Source: Flavobacterium oreochromis (GTDB taxonomy: Bacteria; Bacteroidota; Bacteroidia; Flavobacteriales; Flavobacteriaceae). From it: 64,000 nucleotides of DNA. The stretch spans positions 496,001 through 560,000 of the forward strand of contig NZ_CP067377.1 in the NCBI RefSeq assembly GCF_019565455.1, given 5' to 3'. Below, one piece after another: positions 29,364 to 39,300 of this stretch (its first letter is position 1; every line of letters starts with the position of its first letter). Below the pieces are notes generated by a model, which worked only from the letters and a program-made list of their open reading frames with translations, was not told where the DNA came from and did not search any database. The translations under genes were made by a program, and so were the position numbers.

Positions 29364-32201
29364 TTAATTTGTTTTTATATATACCTCATTGGAATCATAA
29401 ATTGGATCATTATCATCTGATGGAGGAATTAGTACGAAACTCTCTTGATATACCATCTTATAATCAATTCTTCTTCTATCAATTATGTTGTTAACAATAA
29501 AAGTTACTTTTGCACCATCAAACTTTACTTTAGAACGTTCATAATTCATCTTTTTATTTTTATTATATCCCCATTCTTTTTCAAAGACAAAAGAAGTAGC
29601 TACGCTTCCTTGCACTTGCCATTTTTCAACCTCTTGTTCAGGATATTTAATCCCCCCTCTTGTAACGGATGGAATTACTATGATATCTTTACTCTTACAT
29701 CCTGTTTTAATAGTAACTTGCGGAGTAACCTTCATTATTTGCTTTCCTTTATTCTTAAAACCATCTATTTTATTATATGAAAGACTTAAATCGCCTGATA
29801 CTGCCATTGAACTTTCAAACGTAATGTACACATCAGATCTTGTAATTCTAGTTATTACTTTTATAAGCCAATCTACAGCAGATCCTACATAAGGAATTAA
29901 CCTAACTAATGGAACTAAGTCAACAGATATTGTTAATCCTATTAAAGGATCAGCTCTTAATCCTCCTGTATATATAGGAACTATTTCATCATTACTTGCT
30001 TTATCAAACTTCCATCCTAAAGCAAAACCAATATTAGGAGGATCTATTTCAAAATCTATATCTATTACTCGTCTAGATTGTGCAAGGCTAGGCGTTCCAT
30101 CATTATTATCTGGATTAAACATTTCTAAATATTTCCTTGTAACATTAAATGCTTCCACAGCAGTATCCATAACTTTTTTAATACCTTCTAATGATACTTC
30201 ATGTTCTTTACTGTTTTCAGCAGCTTTTGCCTTTAAACTCCATCCTAGATTAGATGTTTTTGTAGCATTAATATTTAATTCATCGACCAGGTATCGGAAC
30301 CCAAAATTTTGATGATAGCCATTCATTCTTCTTCTAGAGTATCTAATATTCCCTGAATACCCTGTACCTACAGTAATCAAAAATGCAACCTCCCACTCTA
30401 TATCCGGATATACTTTTATTTTAGCTAATTGATTAGGGTAACGACAAGTGGATATAGGAAGAAAATAAGTTTGAGCTAAATCTTCTTTTAATATAAAATA
30501 ATTAAATAACCATAAGGTGTTAAGTGCTTCTTTACCTAATGAACTCGAAATAGTCGTTGGTATATTTTCTAGGATCGTTTTATTATAAATATAACTTGGC
30601 ATAATAACCAGTTGATTAGCTCCTTCAAATTTATAATCAAGCCCTTCTTGCCAACCCTGAACTGCTGATGGATTATAACTATTATCTGTTCTTATGACAT
30701 CATAATCTTCTTTATTTTCTTTAGTAATAGGACTATTTGACTTTTTTAATTGCTCTTGATGGGTGTGGTCTTTTTTTTCAAGATAGATCTCGTGATTGTT
30801 TTTATCTCTTATTTTTTTAGCAGTATATACTTTATCTACTTGAAAAACATTTTTTTGTTTACTATGATCTTCTCCTGCTTCCAACAACAATCCATGACAA
30901 AATACTCTTTTGTTTTTTAGCTGATCTATTGTAATGGATATCTTTTTTCTTTTATCTCCTGCAATTATCCCAAATATTTTTTCGGTCTGATCTTTTGGGG
31001 CCGGAATGTTGTTTTCATCAAAAATAACCAGCGCCTCTCTTTCATCATCGTCTTCATCTTTTATTGTTATTTTTGAATATCCGCAAGGATCATATTCTTT
31101 CCTATTATATGCTATATCCCCTACATATTGTATCATATTGTTCACTTCTATTTCTCTTTTAGCTAAAATCTCGCTCATAAAATCTTTTTGAACAACAATC
31201 CTACTAGATATAGCGTCTTCTTTTATATTTATATCTTTTAAGGATAAGGTTTCTGGATTGTATTGATAAAGATCTTTTGTGGGATTTGTTATAAAATTTC
31301 GAAATGAAACTACTTTTTCGCTCTTTATATTATAAGGGTATTCTGTACGGTACACTACTACTATAAGGGAAAATGTTTTTTCTTTTGCTTCTCCTTTTCT
31401 CCATTTTTCATAGTCTATCAGAACGCTAAAGGGAATTCGACTATTAAAGCCTGTTGCTTTTTTATCTACTTGGGCCATCTTAAATTCTCCACTTTGCCAA
31501 ACGCTTGATTCTTTTAAGCTTTCTAAATCTATATCGTCTCCTTCTTCTGCTTTTATTGCAGCATTAGCTTCGTTTGCTTCTACTATAAAAACTTGTGAAA
31601 AGAGTGTATCATGATTTGTTGTACATAAATTATGATAATGAATAGAAAGGTTCACTATTTCTCCGTACCTCCAATTTTTTTCACTATTTTCAAAATAGGC
31701 AAAACTAATTCGTGGTCTTGATACGGGAATTATGCTAAAACTAAATCCTTCTTCTGGACGGTCTGTAAAAACAATTACTTTTTGGATATAACCGTAGTAA
31801 TACACTGATTGGCTATTTTCTAATAGCTTAACCGTAAGGCTATTTCCTATTTTATAATGCCTTTTCATTCCTAAATAATCTATAGGAACACGGCCTTCAT
31901 TTAAAGCCCATAGTGATGATGGTATGGTTTTGTGTTGTATCTGGGCTTCTGCAAAAGCATCTTGATATACTACAGCCCATTTACTATTAGGTACCAGGGC
32001 TTCATTCTCAAAACAAGAGGCATCTAAATAAAATGTAGCGTGGTTTGTATATCCCATATCAACCACTACAACATCATCTTTACGAACTTTTTTTCTTTCT
32101 TCTTCTAATAGTTTTTGAGTATGGGCATCTATAATTTCTTTTTTGTGTCTGTAAATTACTATTTCATCTCGATCAAATTTACAACCTATAATCTTTGTCA
32201 T
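29364..32201 (-). CDS. 945-aa intact carrier protein of the cassette system
   Basis: Unrecognised family. It has no signal peptide. Residues 1 to about 510 are unique in the window and look beta-rich (DVVVVDMGYTNHATFYLDASCF, FSFSIIPVSRPRISFAYFE). From about 513 (VQGWQEGLD) a conserved head begins, then MPSYIYN, TGTGYSGNIRYSRRRMNG near 610, and a body with DIDFEIDPPNIGFALGWKF, a hydrophobic segment PLIGLTISVDLVPLVRLIPYV and TGCKSKDIIVIPSVTRGG. The last 75 residues form a variable tip. Head, body and tips recur in the orphan cassettes to the left. It directly follows a DUF4280 PAAR-like gene (2 bp gap), suggesting a contractile secretion cargo. Toxic activity is not demonstrable from sequence. 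Confidence 0.7.
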   Translation of the reverse strand: MTKIIGCKFDRDEIVIYRHKKEIIDAHTQKLLEEERKKVRKDDVVVVDMGYTNHATFYLDASCFENEALVPNSKWAVVYQDAFAEAQIQHKTIPSSLWALNEGRVPIDYLGMKRHYKIGNSLTVKLLENSQSVYYYGYIQKVIVFTDRPEEGFSFSIIPVSRPRISFAYFENSEKNWRYGEIVNLSIHYHNLCTTNHDTLFSQVFIVEANEANAAIKAEEGDDIDLESLKESSVWQSGEFKMAQVDKKATGFNSRIPFSVLIDYEKWRKGEAKEKTFSLIVVVYRTEYPYNIKSEKVVSFRNFITNPTKDLYQYNPETLSLKDINIKEDAISSRIVVQKDFMSEILAKREIEVNNMIQYVGDIAYNRKEYDPCGYSKITIKDEDDDEREALVIFDENNIPAPKDQTEKIFGIIAGDKRKKISITIDQLKNKRVFCHGLLLEAGEDHSKQKNVFQVDKVYTAKKIRDKNNHEIYLEKKDHTHQEQLKKSNSPITKENKEDYDVIRTDNSYNPSAVQGWQEGLDYKFEGANQLVIMPSYIYNKTILENIPTTISSSLGKEALNTLWLFNYFILKEDLAQTYFLPISTCRYPNQLAKIKVYPDIEWEVAFLITVGTGYSGNIRYSRRRMNGYHQNFGFRYLVDELNINATKTSNLGWSLKAKAAENSKEHEVSLEGIKKVMDTAVEAFNVTRKYLEMFNPDNNDGTPSLAQSRRVIDIDFEIDPPNIGFALGWKFDKASNDEIVPIYTGGLRADPLIGLTISVDLVPLVRLIPYVGSAVDWLIKVITRITRSDVYITFESSMAVSGDLSLSYNKIDGFKNKGKQIMKVTPQVTIKTGCKSKDIIVIPSVTRGGIKYPEQEVEKWQVQGSVATSFVFEKEWGYNKNKKMNYERSKVKFDGAKVTFIVNNIIDRRRIDYKMVYQESFVLIPPSDDNDPIYDSNEVYIKTN

Positions 32202-32203
32202 CG

Positions 32204-32680
32204 TTATACTGTTTTCATATGACTATAGGGCTGTTTTTGCTCAAATTTCTTCATATTTATCAAGGGGAGTATATGAGAGAGTAATTCTGGATCTGCATTT
32301 TTAAAATTTTGTTTTGAGGGTTCTGCCACCTGTCCGCTTTTTAAAATTGTTATACAATCTTTTCCTCCTATAGGACAGGTAGCCTTACTGTCTTCTAAAA
32401 GCGGATGGCCTCCTAAAGGGCTCAGCGCTATTTTTTTATAATATCCGCTCCACTCTGTTACAACAGCGCTACAAGGATTGTTATTTTGCTTCTTGCACGA
32501 ACCAAAGGTGTTTTTCTCAAACGTAGTTCCTTTGTCTTGATCAGTAGCCGCTAATTTACTAGCTCCTTGATGATCATTTAGATAATGCTTACTCTGAGTA
32601 AGAACTTTTAATTTGTCTGGAGTGGTCCCAAAGTTGCATTTACATACCGCTCCTTGAACAATCATTTCTTTTAATGCCAT
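32204..32680 (-). CDS. DUF4280 PAAR-like protein
   Basis: About 158 aa beginning MALKEMIVQGAVCKCNFG; I choose 32680 over 32731 because the family begins there. Features of DUF4280 are the opening VQGAxCxCxxG, the FGSCKKQNNNPC cluster, SPLGGHPLLEDSKATCPIGG and a final ITILKSGQ. This family is regarded as PAAR-like and caps contractile injection spikes or pairs with their cargo. It is the only direct hint of the export route for the island. No sheath, Hcp/TssD or ATPase gene is in this window, so the machine would be encoded elsewhere. Confidence 0.82.
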   Translation of the reverse strand: MALKEMIVQGAVCKCNFGTTPDKLKVLTQSKHYLNDHQGASKLAATDQDKGTTFEKNTFGSCKKQNNNPCSAVVTEWSGYYKKIALSPLGGHPLLEDSKATCPIGGKDCITILKSGQVAEPSKQNFKNADPELLSHILPLINMKKFEQKQPYSHMKTV

Positions 32681-32727
32681 TTTTAGTTTTAGTTTTAGTT
32701 TTTTATTTGATAATAGGTTAAAAATAA

Positions 32728-33552
32728 TCAATTATTTGATATATAAGAAAAGTTTATTTTATATTTTCTATGTTTTTTGTTTTTTATAAAGGTAGAAAAG
32801 TACGCAAATGCTTTTTCATACACTTCTTCTTTACTATTCGTAAAAATGATGTAAGTATTGTTTTCATTATAATATTGAATCCCTCTTTCATAATACTCTA
32901 ATTCATGCCCCCCGTTTTTTATTCTTACAAAGTTTCGTTTTTCACTATCCGTATAAAGCCATTTATTTCCTTTTTCATCTACAAAACTGACAGCACATTC
33001 ATTACTATAACTTTCTGAAAAAGACACAGAGCAATCTTTATTCATGATTTCTACACAATAATCTAAAAAATTAGGTTCTGATTCAGTGTACAAAATCAAT
33101 ATGGGAATTGTATATCGGTACTCACATATTGGACTGAATAGCTCAATAAGAGGCTCCTCATAAATTTTTTTAGGAAACATAACCGGTATATAGATAGGAG
33201 TTCTTATATAGGGAACAAAATACTGGATTGCTAAATGAAAGATTTCTTCTGCCGTTTGAGTATGCTTGATTGATCTGTTACTCCCATAAATCGTACTTCC
33301 TGAAGGAATGAATAATTGAGAATCAAATTCTTTAAAAAAATAGTTTACGCCTGTTTTATCTGTATAAATCCATTCATTCCCTCTTTCATCTCTAAATAAG
33401 AGAAAATTCAGAATAGGATTGTAGGTAAGTTTACTAAATTCACCCATACGATATATTTCGAATTGGCCATGATAAGAGTCTTTTTTAATAGAGGAATCAT
33501 AATCATAACTCAAAAATTCGTGTAGGGTTTTTAATATTTGGACTGCATTCAT
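32728..33552 (-). CDS. Hypothetical protein with an internal duplication
   Basis: 274 aa, intact, not recognised. It has two similar halves: RDERGNEWIYTDKTGVNYFF (about 51-70) and VDEKGNKWLYTDSEKRNFVR (about 190-209). Each is followed by a segment ending in AIQYFVPYI or AFAYFSTFI. A middle stretch IYIPVMFPKKIYEEP separates them. No signal peptide. It lies between the DUF4280 gene and an upstream gene, spaced by 24-50 bp, so it is likely part of the same operon. A chaperone or baseplate-adaptor role is possible but unsupported. Confidence 0.65.
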   Translation of the reverse strand: MNAVQILKTLHEFLSYDYDSSIKKDSYHGQFEIYRMGEFSKLTYNPILNFLLFRDERGNEWIYTDKTGVNYFFKEFDSQLFIPSGSTIYGSNRSIKHTQTAEEIFHLAIQYFVPYIRTPIYIPVMFPKKIYEEPLIELFSPICEYRYTIPILILYTESEPNFLDYCVEIMNKDCSVSFSESYSNECAVSFVDEKGNKWLYTDSEKRNFVRIKNGGHELEYYERGIQYYNENNTYIIFTNSKEEVYEKAFAYFSTFIKNKKHRKYKINFSYISNN

Positions 33553-33576
33553 ATTTTTTAAAAATTTTAGAAAAGA

Positions 33577-34634
33577 TTACTCCCAAAAATCCCAAAAGCT
33601 TCTTTTCTTTTGTTTTTCTTTATAAATCTTATATTGTTCTTCTTCAAATTTTAACCATTGCTCATGAGTATAATTTTGGCCTTTGTATGTTTTATAAATT
33701 TCATGATCTTGGTCCTCCTCTTTTTCTTCTACTAAAAAAGAAGTTTGAGCTTTTTGTTGTGGTTTTTTATTCCGTTCTACATTCTGTTGATACTGACTAA
33801 ATTCTACTCGTTTTATAACCGTTACAATTCCTTGAGCGTTTTTTGTATAAACATTAAAATTAGCTCTAATATATACTGGAAAAAGAGAATATACATCTAG
33901 GTAATACGCTACCTCAAGCTGCATATAAAAAGGACCTTCTTGTTTGTTTTTAAGTGCTTCTTGTATAAAATAAGGAGCTGCCAGCATTTCATCTGATTTA
34001 AAATCAATACGAACCGTATCAGAATTTGTAATATGTGTATCAATTGTTTGTATTCCTTTAAATTGTATGGGGTATTGATACGGTATAATTGCAAGATAAA
34101 AATCTGTTTTTACACTATGTTCGTTTCCATAATCTATATAATTAGGATGAAAAAGAAAATTCCAGAATACATCATACTCCATACTCCTTTCTAATTCACT
34201 TCTATTTTCAAGGTTTTTTTCAAAATGAGAATAAAAATCAGATAGGATTTTACTAGCATAGCGGGTCGTAACTTTTCCTTTATTTCTATACCATCTATTC
34301 ACAATTTGATTATAATTCGTATATTCTATTAAGCGCATCTTTTGAGGATCAACTCTTACTTGTACTGGATAAAGGGATTGAGAAAGCTCATTAGAAATCT
34401 GTTCGCTAATCAGATCAGGTTCGTGCTGATCAAACCATACGGCTCTCTTAAAAACATCTAGTAAATACCCCCTTGATTAGACGTTATGATAATTTCGGCC
34501 TCATAATCAATCCTTTTAGTGGGCATAGGGTTTTTATCATCAAAATATTTTACAGAAACAGCATAAACACGGGGATTCATAAAATCTAAATGAGCCTGAA
34601 GTGTGTTGTTTTTTAAACGAATTTTATTACTCAT
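33577..34634 (-). CDS. Hypothetical first gene of the carrier operon (frameshifted)
   Basis: The start at 34634 (MSNKIRLKNNTLQAHLDF) reads to ITSNQGG, where a base is missing in the C run 34468-34472. Adding one G gives GYLLDVFKRAVWFDQHEPDL and joins the long segment MRLIEYTNYNQIVNRWYRNKG... ending KRSFWDFWE. Total about 353 aa. It is polar and charged, without a signal peptide or known motif. It stands next to the dyad array, so it is probably the first gene transcribed. Confidence 0.62.
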
Positions 34635-34819
34635 AAAAACCTTGTTTAGTTAAAATAAACTAATTAAACGCTAAATAACAACAAAATAATTTATTTTTTT
34701 AGAAAAATGTTTTTTACACACCTGTTTACATAAAAAAAATAATCAGAGTGGTCTTTTTTATAATCCAGTTTTAGGTAAGAACAGCCCAACTTTTTTTGAA
34801 TGAATCAACAGGGCGTTAA

Positions 34820-34980
34820 GTTGTGTAGTTTTTTTGAAAAATTTTTTTCCACACAAAGTTGTGTAGTTTTTTTTTGAAAATTTTTTTCCGCACAAAGTTG
34901 TGTAGTTTTTTTAAAAATTTTTTTTCCACACAAAGTTGTGTAGTTTTTTTTGAAAAAAATTTTTCCACACAACTTTGTAG
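34820..34980. promoter_or_regulatory. Array of four 38-39 bp units with palindromic operators
   Basis: Four near-copies of a 38-39 bp unit (starting at 34820, 34858, 34897 and 34935), each GTTGTGTAG, a T/A tract, then CCACACAAA. Unit borders form the dyad ACACAAAGTTGTGT (6-bp arms, 2-bp centre) at 34851-34864, 34890-34903 (one mismatch) and 34928-34941, and in reverse form ACACAACTTTGTAG at 34967-34980. It lies in the divergent space between the carrier operon and the XRE-type gene. I infer operator sites of that regulator with bent A-tract DNA between them. Confidence 0.65.
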
Positions 34981-35022
34981 CGTATTTATTTTTTTACTTT
35001 ATTGTGCTCAAATATTTTTAAT

Positions 35023-35541
35023 ATGAAGGCTAGAAAATATGCAAGAGAATACCTAGGTGTTACACAAGAACAAATTGCAAAATTTTTAAACATTTCTGTT
35101 TCTTTGTATTCTATGTACGAGGGTGGAAAAAGAGAGCTTCCTACCGCTGCTCTGATACAACTAAGTTCATTAATTCATTTTGTAAAAACAGCACAAGAAC
35201 GAACGAACGAAAAGACGATAGAGCAAGAAATGGTTCCTTCTGAATGCTTAACATGGTTACAAACAACAATTGAAAAACAACAATTGCAACTACTACAAGC
35301 TAAACGTACTTTAAAAAAGATTAAAAAAAATTACCAAAAAGCCTTAGCACTACAAACAGTAGCTGATTTTACAACCCAAATAGAATCAAACAAAGACTTT
35401 GGATCAATTCTACAATTAAAAGCTGAAAAGAAATTAGAAAAAAACAACGTAATAAAACAGTTTCAACTAGAAACAGAAATTTTACTACTAAAACAAAGTT
35501 TAAGGTATCTTAAAAAAGGGAAGTCAAAAAATAAACAGTAA
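35023..35541 (+). CDS. XRE-type HTH regulator with helical C-terminal domain
   Basis: 172 aa from ATG 35023; an upstream TTG at 35002 is less likely. Residues 1-45 form a helix-turn-helix: KYAREYLGVTQEQIAKFLNISVSLYSMYEGGKRELP. The rest is Lys/Gln-rich helix (QQLQLLQAKRTLKKIKKNYQKAL), likely coiled coil for oligomerisation. It is transcribed away from the carrier operon, with the dyad array in between. It probably autoregulates and controls the island. Confidence 0.75.
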   Translation: MKARKYAREYLGVTQEQIAKFLNISVSLYSMYEGGKRELPTAALIQLSSLIHFVKTAQERTNEKTIEQEMVPSECLTWLQTTIEKQQLQLLQAKRTLKKIKKNYQKALALQTVADFTTQIESNKDFGSILQLKAEKKLEKNNVIKQFQLETEILLLKQSLRYLKKGKSKNKQ

Positions 35542-35749
35542 AAAACAAGTACAACTAAAAATAATGATCTTTTTATTTTACAGCTAAAAGAACTTATAAA
35601 CGCAACTAACGAATAAATAATATGTACTTTAACTTATTTTTATTATTAAAATCTTTTTTTGTTAAAAAAAATATAAACAATTAAAAATCAAATCATTATG
35701 GCTTGAATTTTGAAAGTATAACAACATTAACTTTAAAATTTTAGTCACG

Positions 35750-36163
35750 ATGTACACAATTGAAAAACTAACACAGGTATCAGATTGCGATGCTATTTTA
35801 GCATGGGTTAAAAACGAAAAAGAAAATCTTGAATTAAAAAAATTAAACGAAGTAAAATTAACTAAAAATTATCTAAGTACTTCGCTGAGTATTGATACGG
35901 AATTACAATCTGTAAACTCACAAATTGCTACATTAAATGCGCTAATTCCTACCCTACCTATAGGAAGTATTAAGGAGGAAAATTTAAAAAAGCTAAAAAA
36001 ACTAGAATACAAGAAATTTTTATTAGAAGACCGTAAAATTAATTACGGCGCTGTAGCCTTATTACAAAAAGAATTAGATGTAGAACGACTAACAAAAGAA
36101 CTAGAAGAAATAAATGCTTTTATTCTTTTAGTTACCCAAAAAAGAACAAGTCTTAGCCAGTAA
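35750..36163 (+). CDS. Small coiled-coil hypothetical protein
   Basis: 137 aa, intact, starting MYTIEKLTQVSDCDAILAWV. It is almost entirely helical, with heptad-like Leu spacing (LKKLKKLEYKKFLLEDRK, LLQKELDVERLTKELEEIN). No known family. It lies 200 bp after the regulator gene in the same direction and could be co-regulated. Confidence 0.55.
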   Translation: MYTIEKLTQVSDCDAILAWVKNEKENLELKKLNEVKLTKNYLSTSLSIDTELQSVNSQIATLNALIPTLPIGSIKEENLKKLKKLEYKKFLLEDRKINYGAVALLQKELDVERLTKELEEINAFILLVTQKRTSLSQ

Positions 36164-36182
36164 AGAAGCTTAGTCTATTAAA

Positions 36183-36318
36183 AGGCGGCAGTTCTAAAAG
36201 TCCGCAATTTTATTCATTTCGACCAGAGGGAGGAACCATCATATAATATAGATTATGAGACTCCTCCCTGCGTCGGGGTGACAAACAGAGCATTGATTTT
36301 TACTTATTAGCTTCCTTC
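36183..36318. repeat. Intergenic inverted-repeat element R3
   Basis: A member of the R1 family: GGCGGCAGTTCTAAAAGTCC at the left, inner block GACTCCTCCCTGCGTCGGGG, and a diverged right end. It lies exactly between a rightward and a leftward gene. Confidence 0.65.
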
Positions 36319-36338
36319 TGGTTTTTTTACCCTTTCAT

Positions 36339-39300
36339 CTAAAAAAAAGCACGTAACTGAACATTACCGGTATGAATAATCTGGGATGTTTCACTTTTTC
36401 TTCCTTGATAATTTAAATTAATATCTAAATATTGGGTAATATTTTTTTGTAATAACATACGCCAGGTTACATTTTTATTAACCTGTAATCCTTCTAACAT
36501 CTGAAAACTTACAGGAGAAAAAGAATTGCCCTCAAAACCATTGTTAATATACGCTAACTCACCATTCATCACAAAACCTTTTGATGTAGCTAGATTAAAA
36601 GAAACTCCTAAACGGTCTTGATGCAAACGTTCTAATTCTCCCATTTTATTGTTTTTCTTCTGTAACGCATAAAACAAATCAATACTAGTATTTTTTGAAA
36701 ACAAATAGCCCAGCTTAATTTCTAATTGTTTTTCTAATAATTGAAAATTTTTACTGGCATAACTAACGGAATACACATCATTTTTAGTAATACTCCCGTT
36801 TAAGTTAAACAACCAATATTTTTTAAATAAATGAATATACGAGACCTGATGGCTTGTATTAGTATTTTTATTTCATCTGTTACGAGTAAATTTTTTAATT
36901 GATTAGAAGTAAAATGATAGATTACGGAATGGTGTTGTTTTCCTCTATTATAAAACAAGCTATTTCGTACACTAGAGGTAAGCCCTAATAACGGATCTTT
37001 TGAAGAAGCAAAAGGATTTAAATCAAAATGATCTCCTTCTTTCTTAACTTTTTTATCAATTAAAAAACTAGTTTGATTATAAAAATAAGATATTATTTTC
37101 CGATATCCTTTTGTTTCTGTCCAAGCAAAAGGATTAAGCGTAATAGATTGCGAAAATTTATTTTGATGTGTTTTAATAAATTTTTGATTAGGTAAAAAAA
37201 CCTTTATATACTTAGCTTGATCTGGAAATTGTGCAATTTCAAACTCTTGAAGTTCTTGTATTCCGTTTTTATTATAATCATTCCAAGCATACACTCCTTT
37301 TGTAGGTTCAACCTCAATAAAGTTAAATTCTTGTTGAGGGATACTCCCTGAAAGGGTTTCATAACTTAATCCGTATTGAATAAACCCCTTTAGCAATCGC
37401 TGATTATAAAGTAATCTTGAATTTAAAGAAGATTCATTTTTTTATTTCCTTCAAAAAACAATTTGCGATAATTAACAGAAAACGAAAGATCTGCTTCGTT
37501 ATTCTGGATCAGTTTTGAGTTTATATAATAAGAAGTCGAATGGTTTACCCGTTTTAACACGCCTGATTGCAAAGAGTCATTCAAACGATAAAACATACCC
37601 ATTTCTGCATACACCTTAGTTGAATCGCCTCTTCCTATAAAGCCTCCCCATTCTGTAAAGCGTTGACTTAAACTTGTTAATTTCATCGTTGCTTTAGTCA
37701 TTTCTTGATTATTTTCAAACCGTTGGTTAGCTCCTATCCAATTCGTATGTACTTTGTATTTTAACTGAACTTGATTACGAATAAATTGCGACGTTAATTC
37801 TTTATTTTCACTATTCATTAAACTGCCTTGTTGTTTAACAAACCATCGTGAAGACTGATGAATACCAGACAAAAGATGTCTATTACCAGCAAAACTCTCT
37901 GAAAAATTTAAGTTTTCAAACTGATAGTTCCATCTTGTTTTTTTAGACCAATCTAGTAATAAAGCAGCTGCTATCAATCGTTGATTACCCAATTGTTCTT
38001 TTAAATTCCAATCACGATCAAACTCAATAGAAAACAAACGCTCAACCGCTTTGTACTCTTTTTGAATAAACTGAATAGTATTTAATGAACTAAGCTCCCA
38101 GTTTTTTTAGCAATTATTTTTTGATTATAATTTATTTTCCCTGCTAACCCTTTGTTGTTCTGATCATCTATATCTGAAAACAAATTTAGATCATGATTAC
38201 TTACAGCTAATTCAAAATCTATAGCTGTTTTATCAGACGGTTTGTACCCCCTAATAATGTAGCTATTTGTAATTTTGTAGGAGCAATTAGTCGTATAATG
38301 GGCTCATATTCGCCTTGTTTAATTCCAGCAATAGGCGGTTTATATTCATAAATACGACCATTAGCTACAGTAGCCTTTATGATATAATCTCCTTTATTTT
38401 TTCCTATTAAAGAAAACTTAACTTGGTACAATTCTTCTTTTGGATTATTTGAAAATACATATATGACAGTGGTTCCTATCTTTTCTTTTTTGTATAAAAT
38501 TTTCTTATCAGTATAGGGTTCTATGACAGCAGATGAAGCGTTCATTAATTCAGAATTATCACCTGCTTCTGCTAAAATTTTAATCTGATCAGAAGATAAG
38601 CTTTGTTGCAAAGGCTGATTCTTAACATCGTTTTCAGAATAAACAAAACCTCCTAAATGCCACTTATTATCTTGATGAATAGCTCCTGCATAAGTAACAA
38701 AACGCGTAAAACTTCTTTCTGAAAACTGGTATTCTACTACAATTCGCATTTCAGAATTTATAGGAAACAAGGAAGTAAAGGTAACCTCCCCAGCATTGTA
38801 ATCAATAACATATTGTTTATTTTCTCCTCTTTCTAATAAATTACCGTTTACATATACTCGTTCAGATCCTGAAATAACCAGTACATATAATTCGCCATTA
38901 GGTCCGCGAAGTTTATAAGGCCCTTGATTTCCTTCTTGTCCTATAAAAGTACTCTTTGCATATTGCCCTCGAACAATAGCACCCGAAAGAAATGTTTCAG
39001 TATTAGTAACTGTTTTTCCAAAATGAACTCGTACAGAAACTCCTTGTACTTTTTATTAAAATTTAAAAAACGTGATTTTCTATTTTCTAAAAACAAATCG
39101 CCTCCACGTACTGACCACTTATCTGAAAATAGCTCTACAAATACCTGATCAAACTCATCTAATCGCTGTGAATAGCCTCCGTTTTGCAACGGAATGTTAT
39201 TATCTTGTAAAGAGGCTCTAACGCTTACTTTATCAGATAGTTTTCCTATAATTTGTAAATCTAAATTAGAGTTTACCGTTGCATTTTGATTATTTCCTAT

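Noticed and set aside
29680..29892. Plus-strand open frame identical to one at 21848-22060
   Set aside because: It is the antisense shadow of the conserved carrier body; its duplication simply follows that of the module.
13600..32300. Rhs or CdiA toxin locus
   Set aside because: The carrier shows no YD repeats, no filamentous haemagglutinin repeats and no TPS signal; only the orphan-module layout is similar.
34820..34980. Short regularly spaced repeats suggestive of a CRISPR array
   Set aside because: The units are contiguous with no unique spacers, are T/A-rich, and no cas gene lies near. They fit an operator array better.
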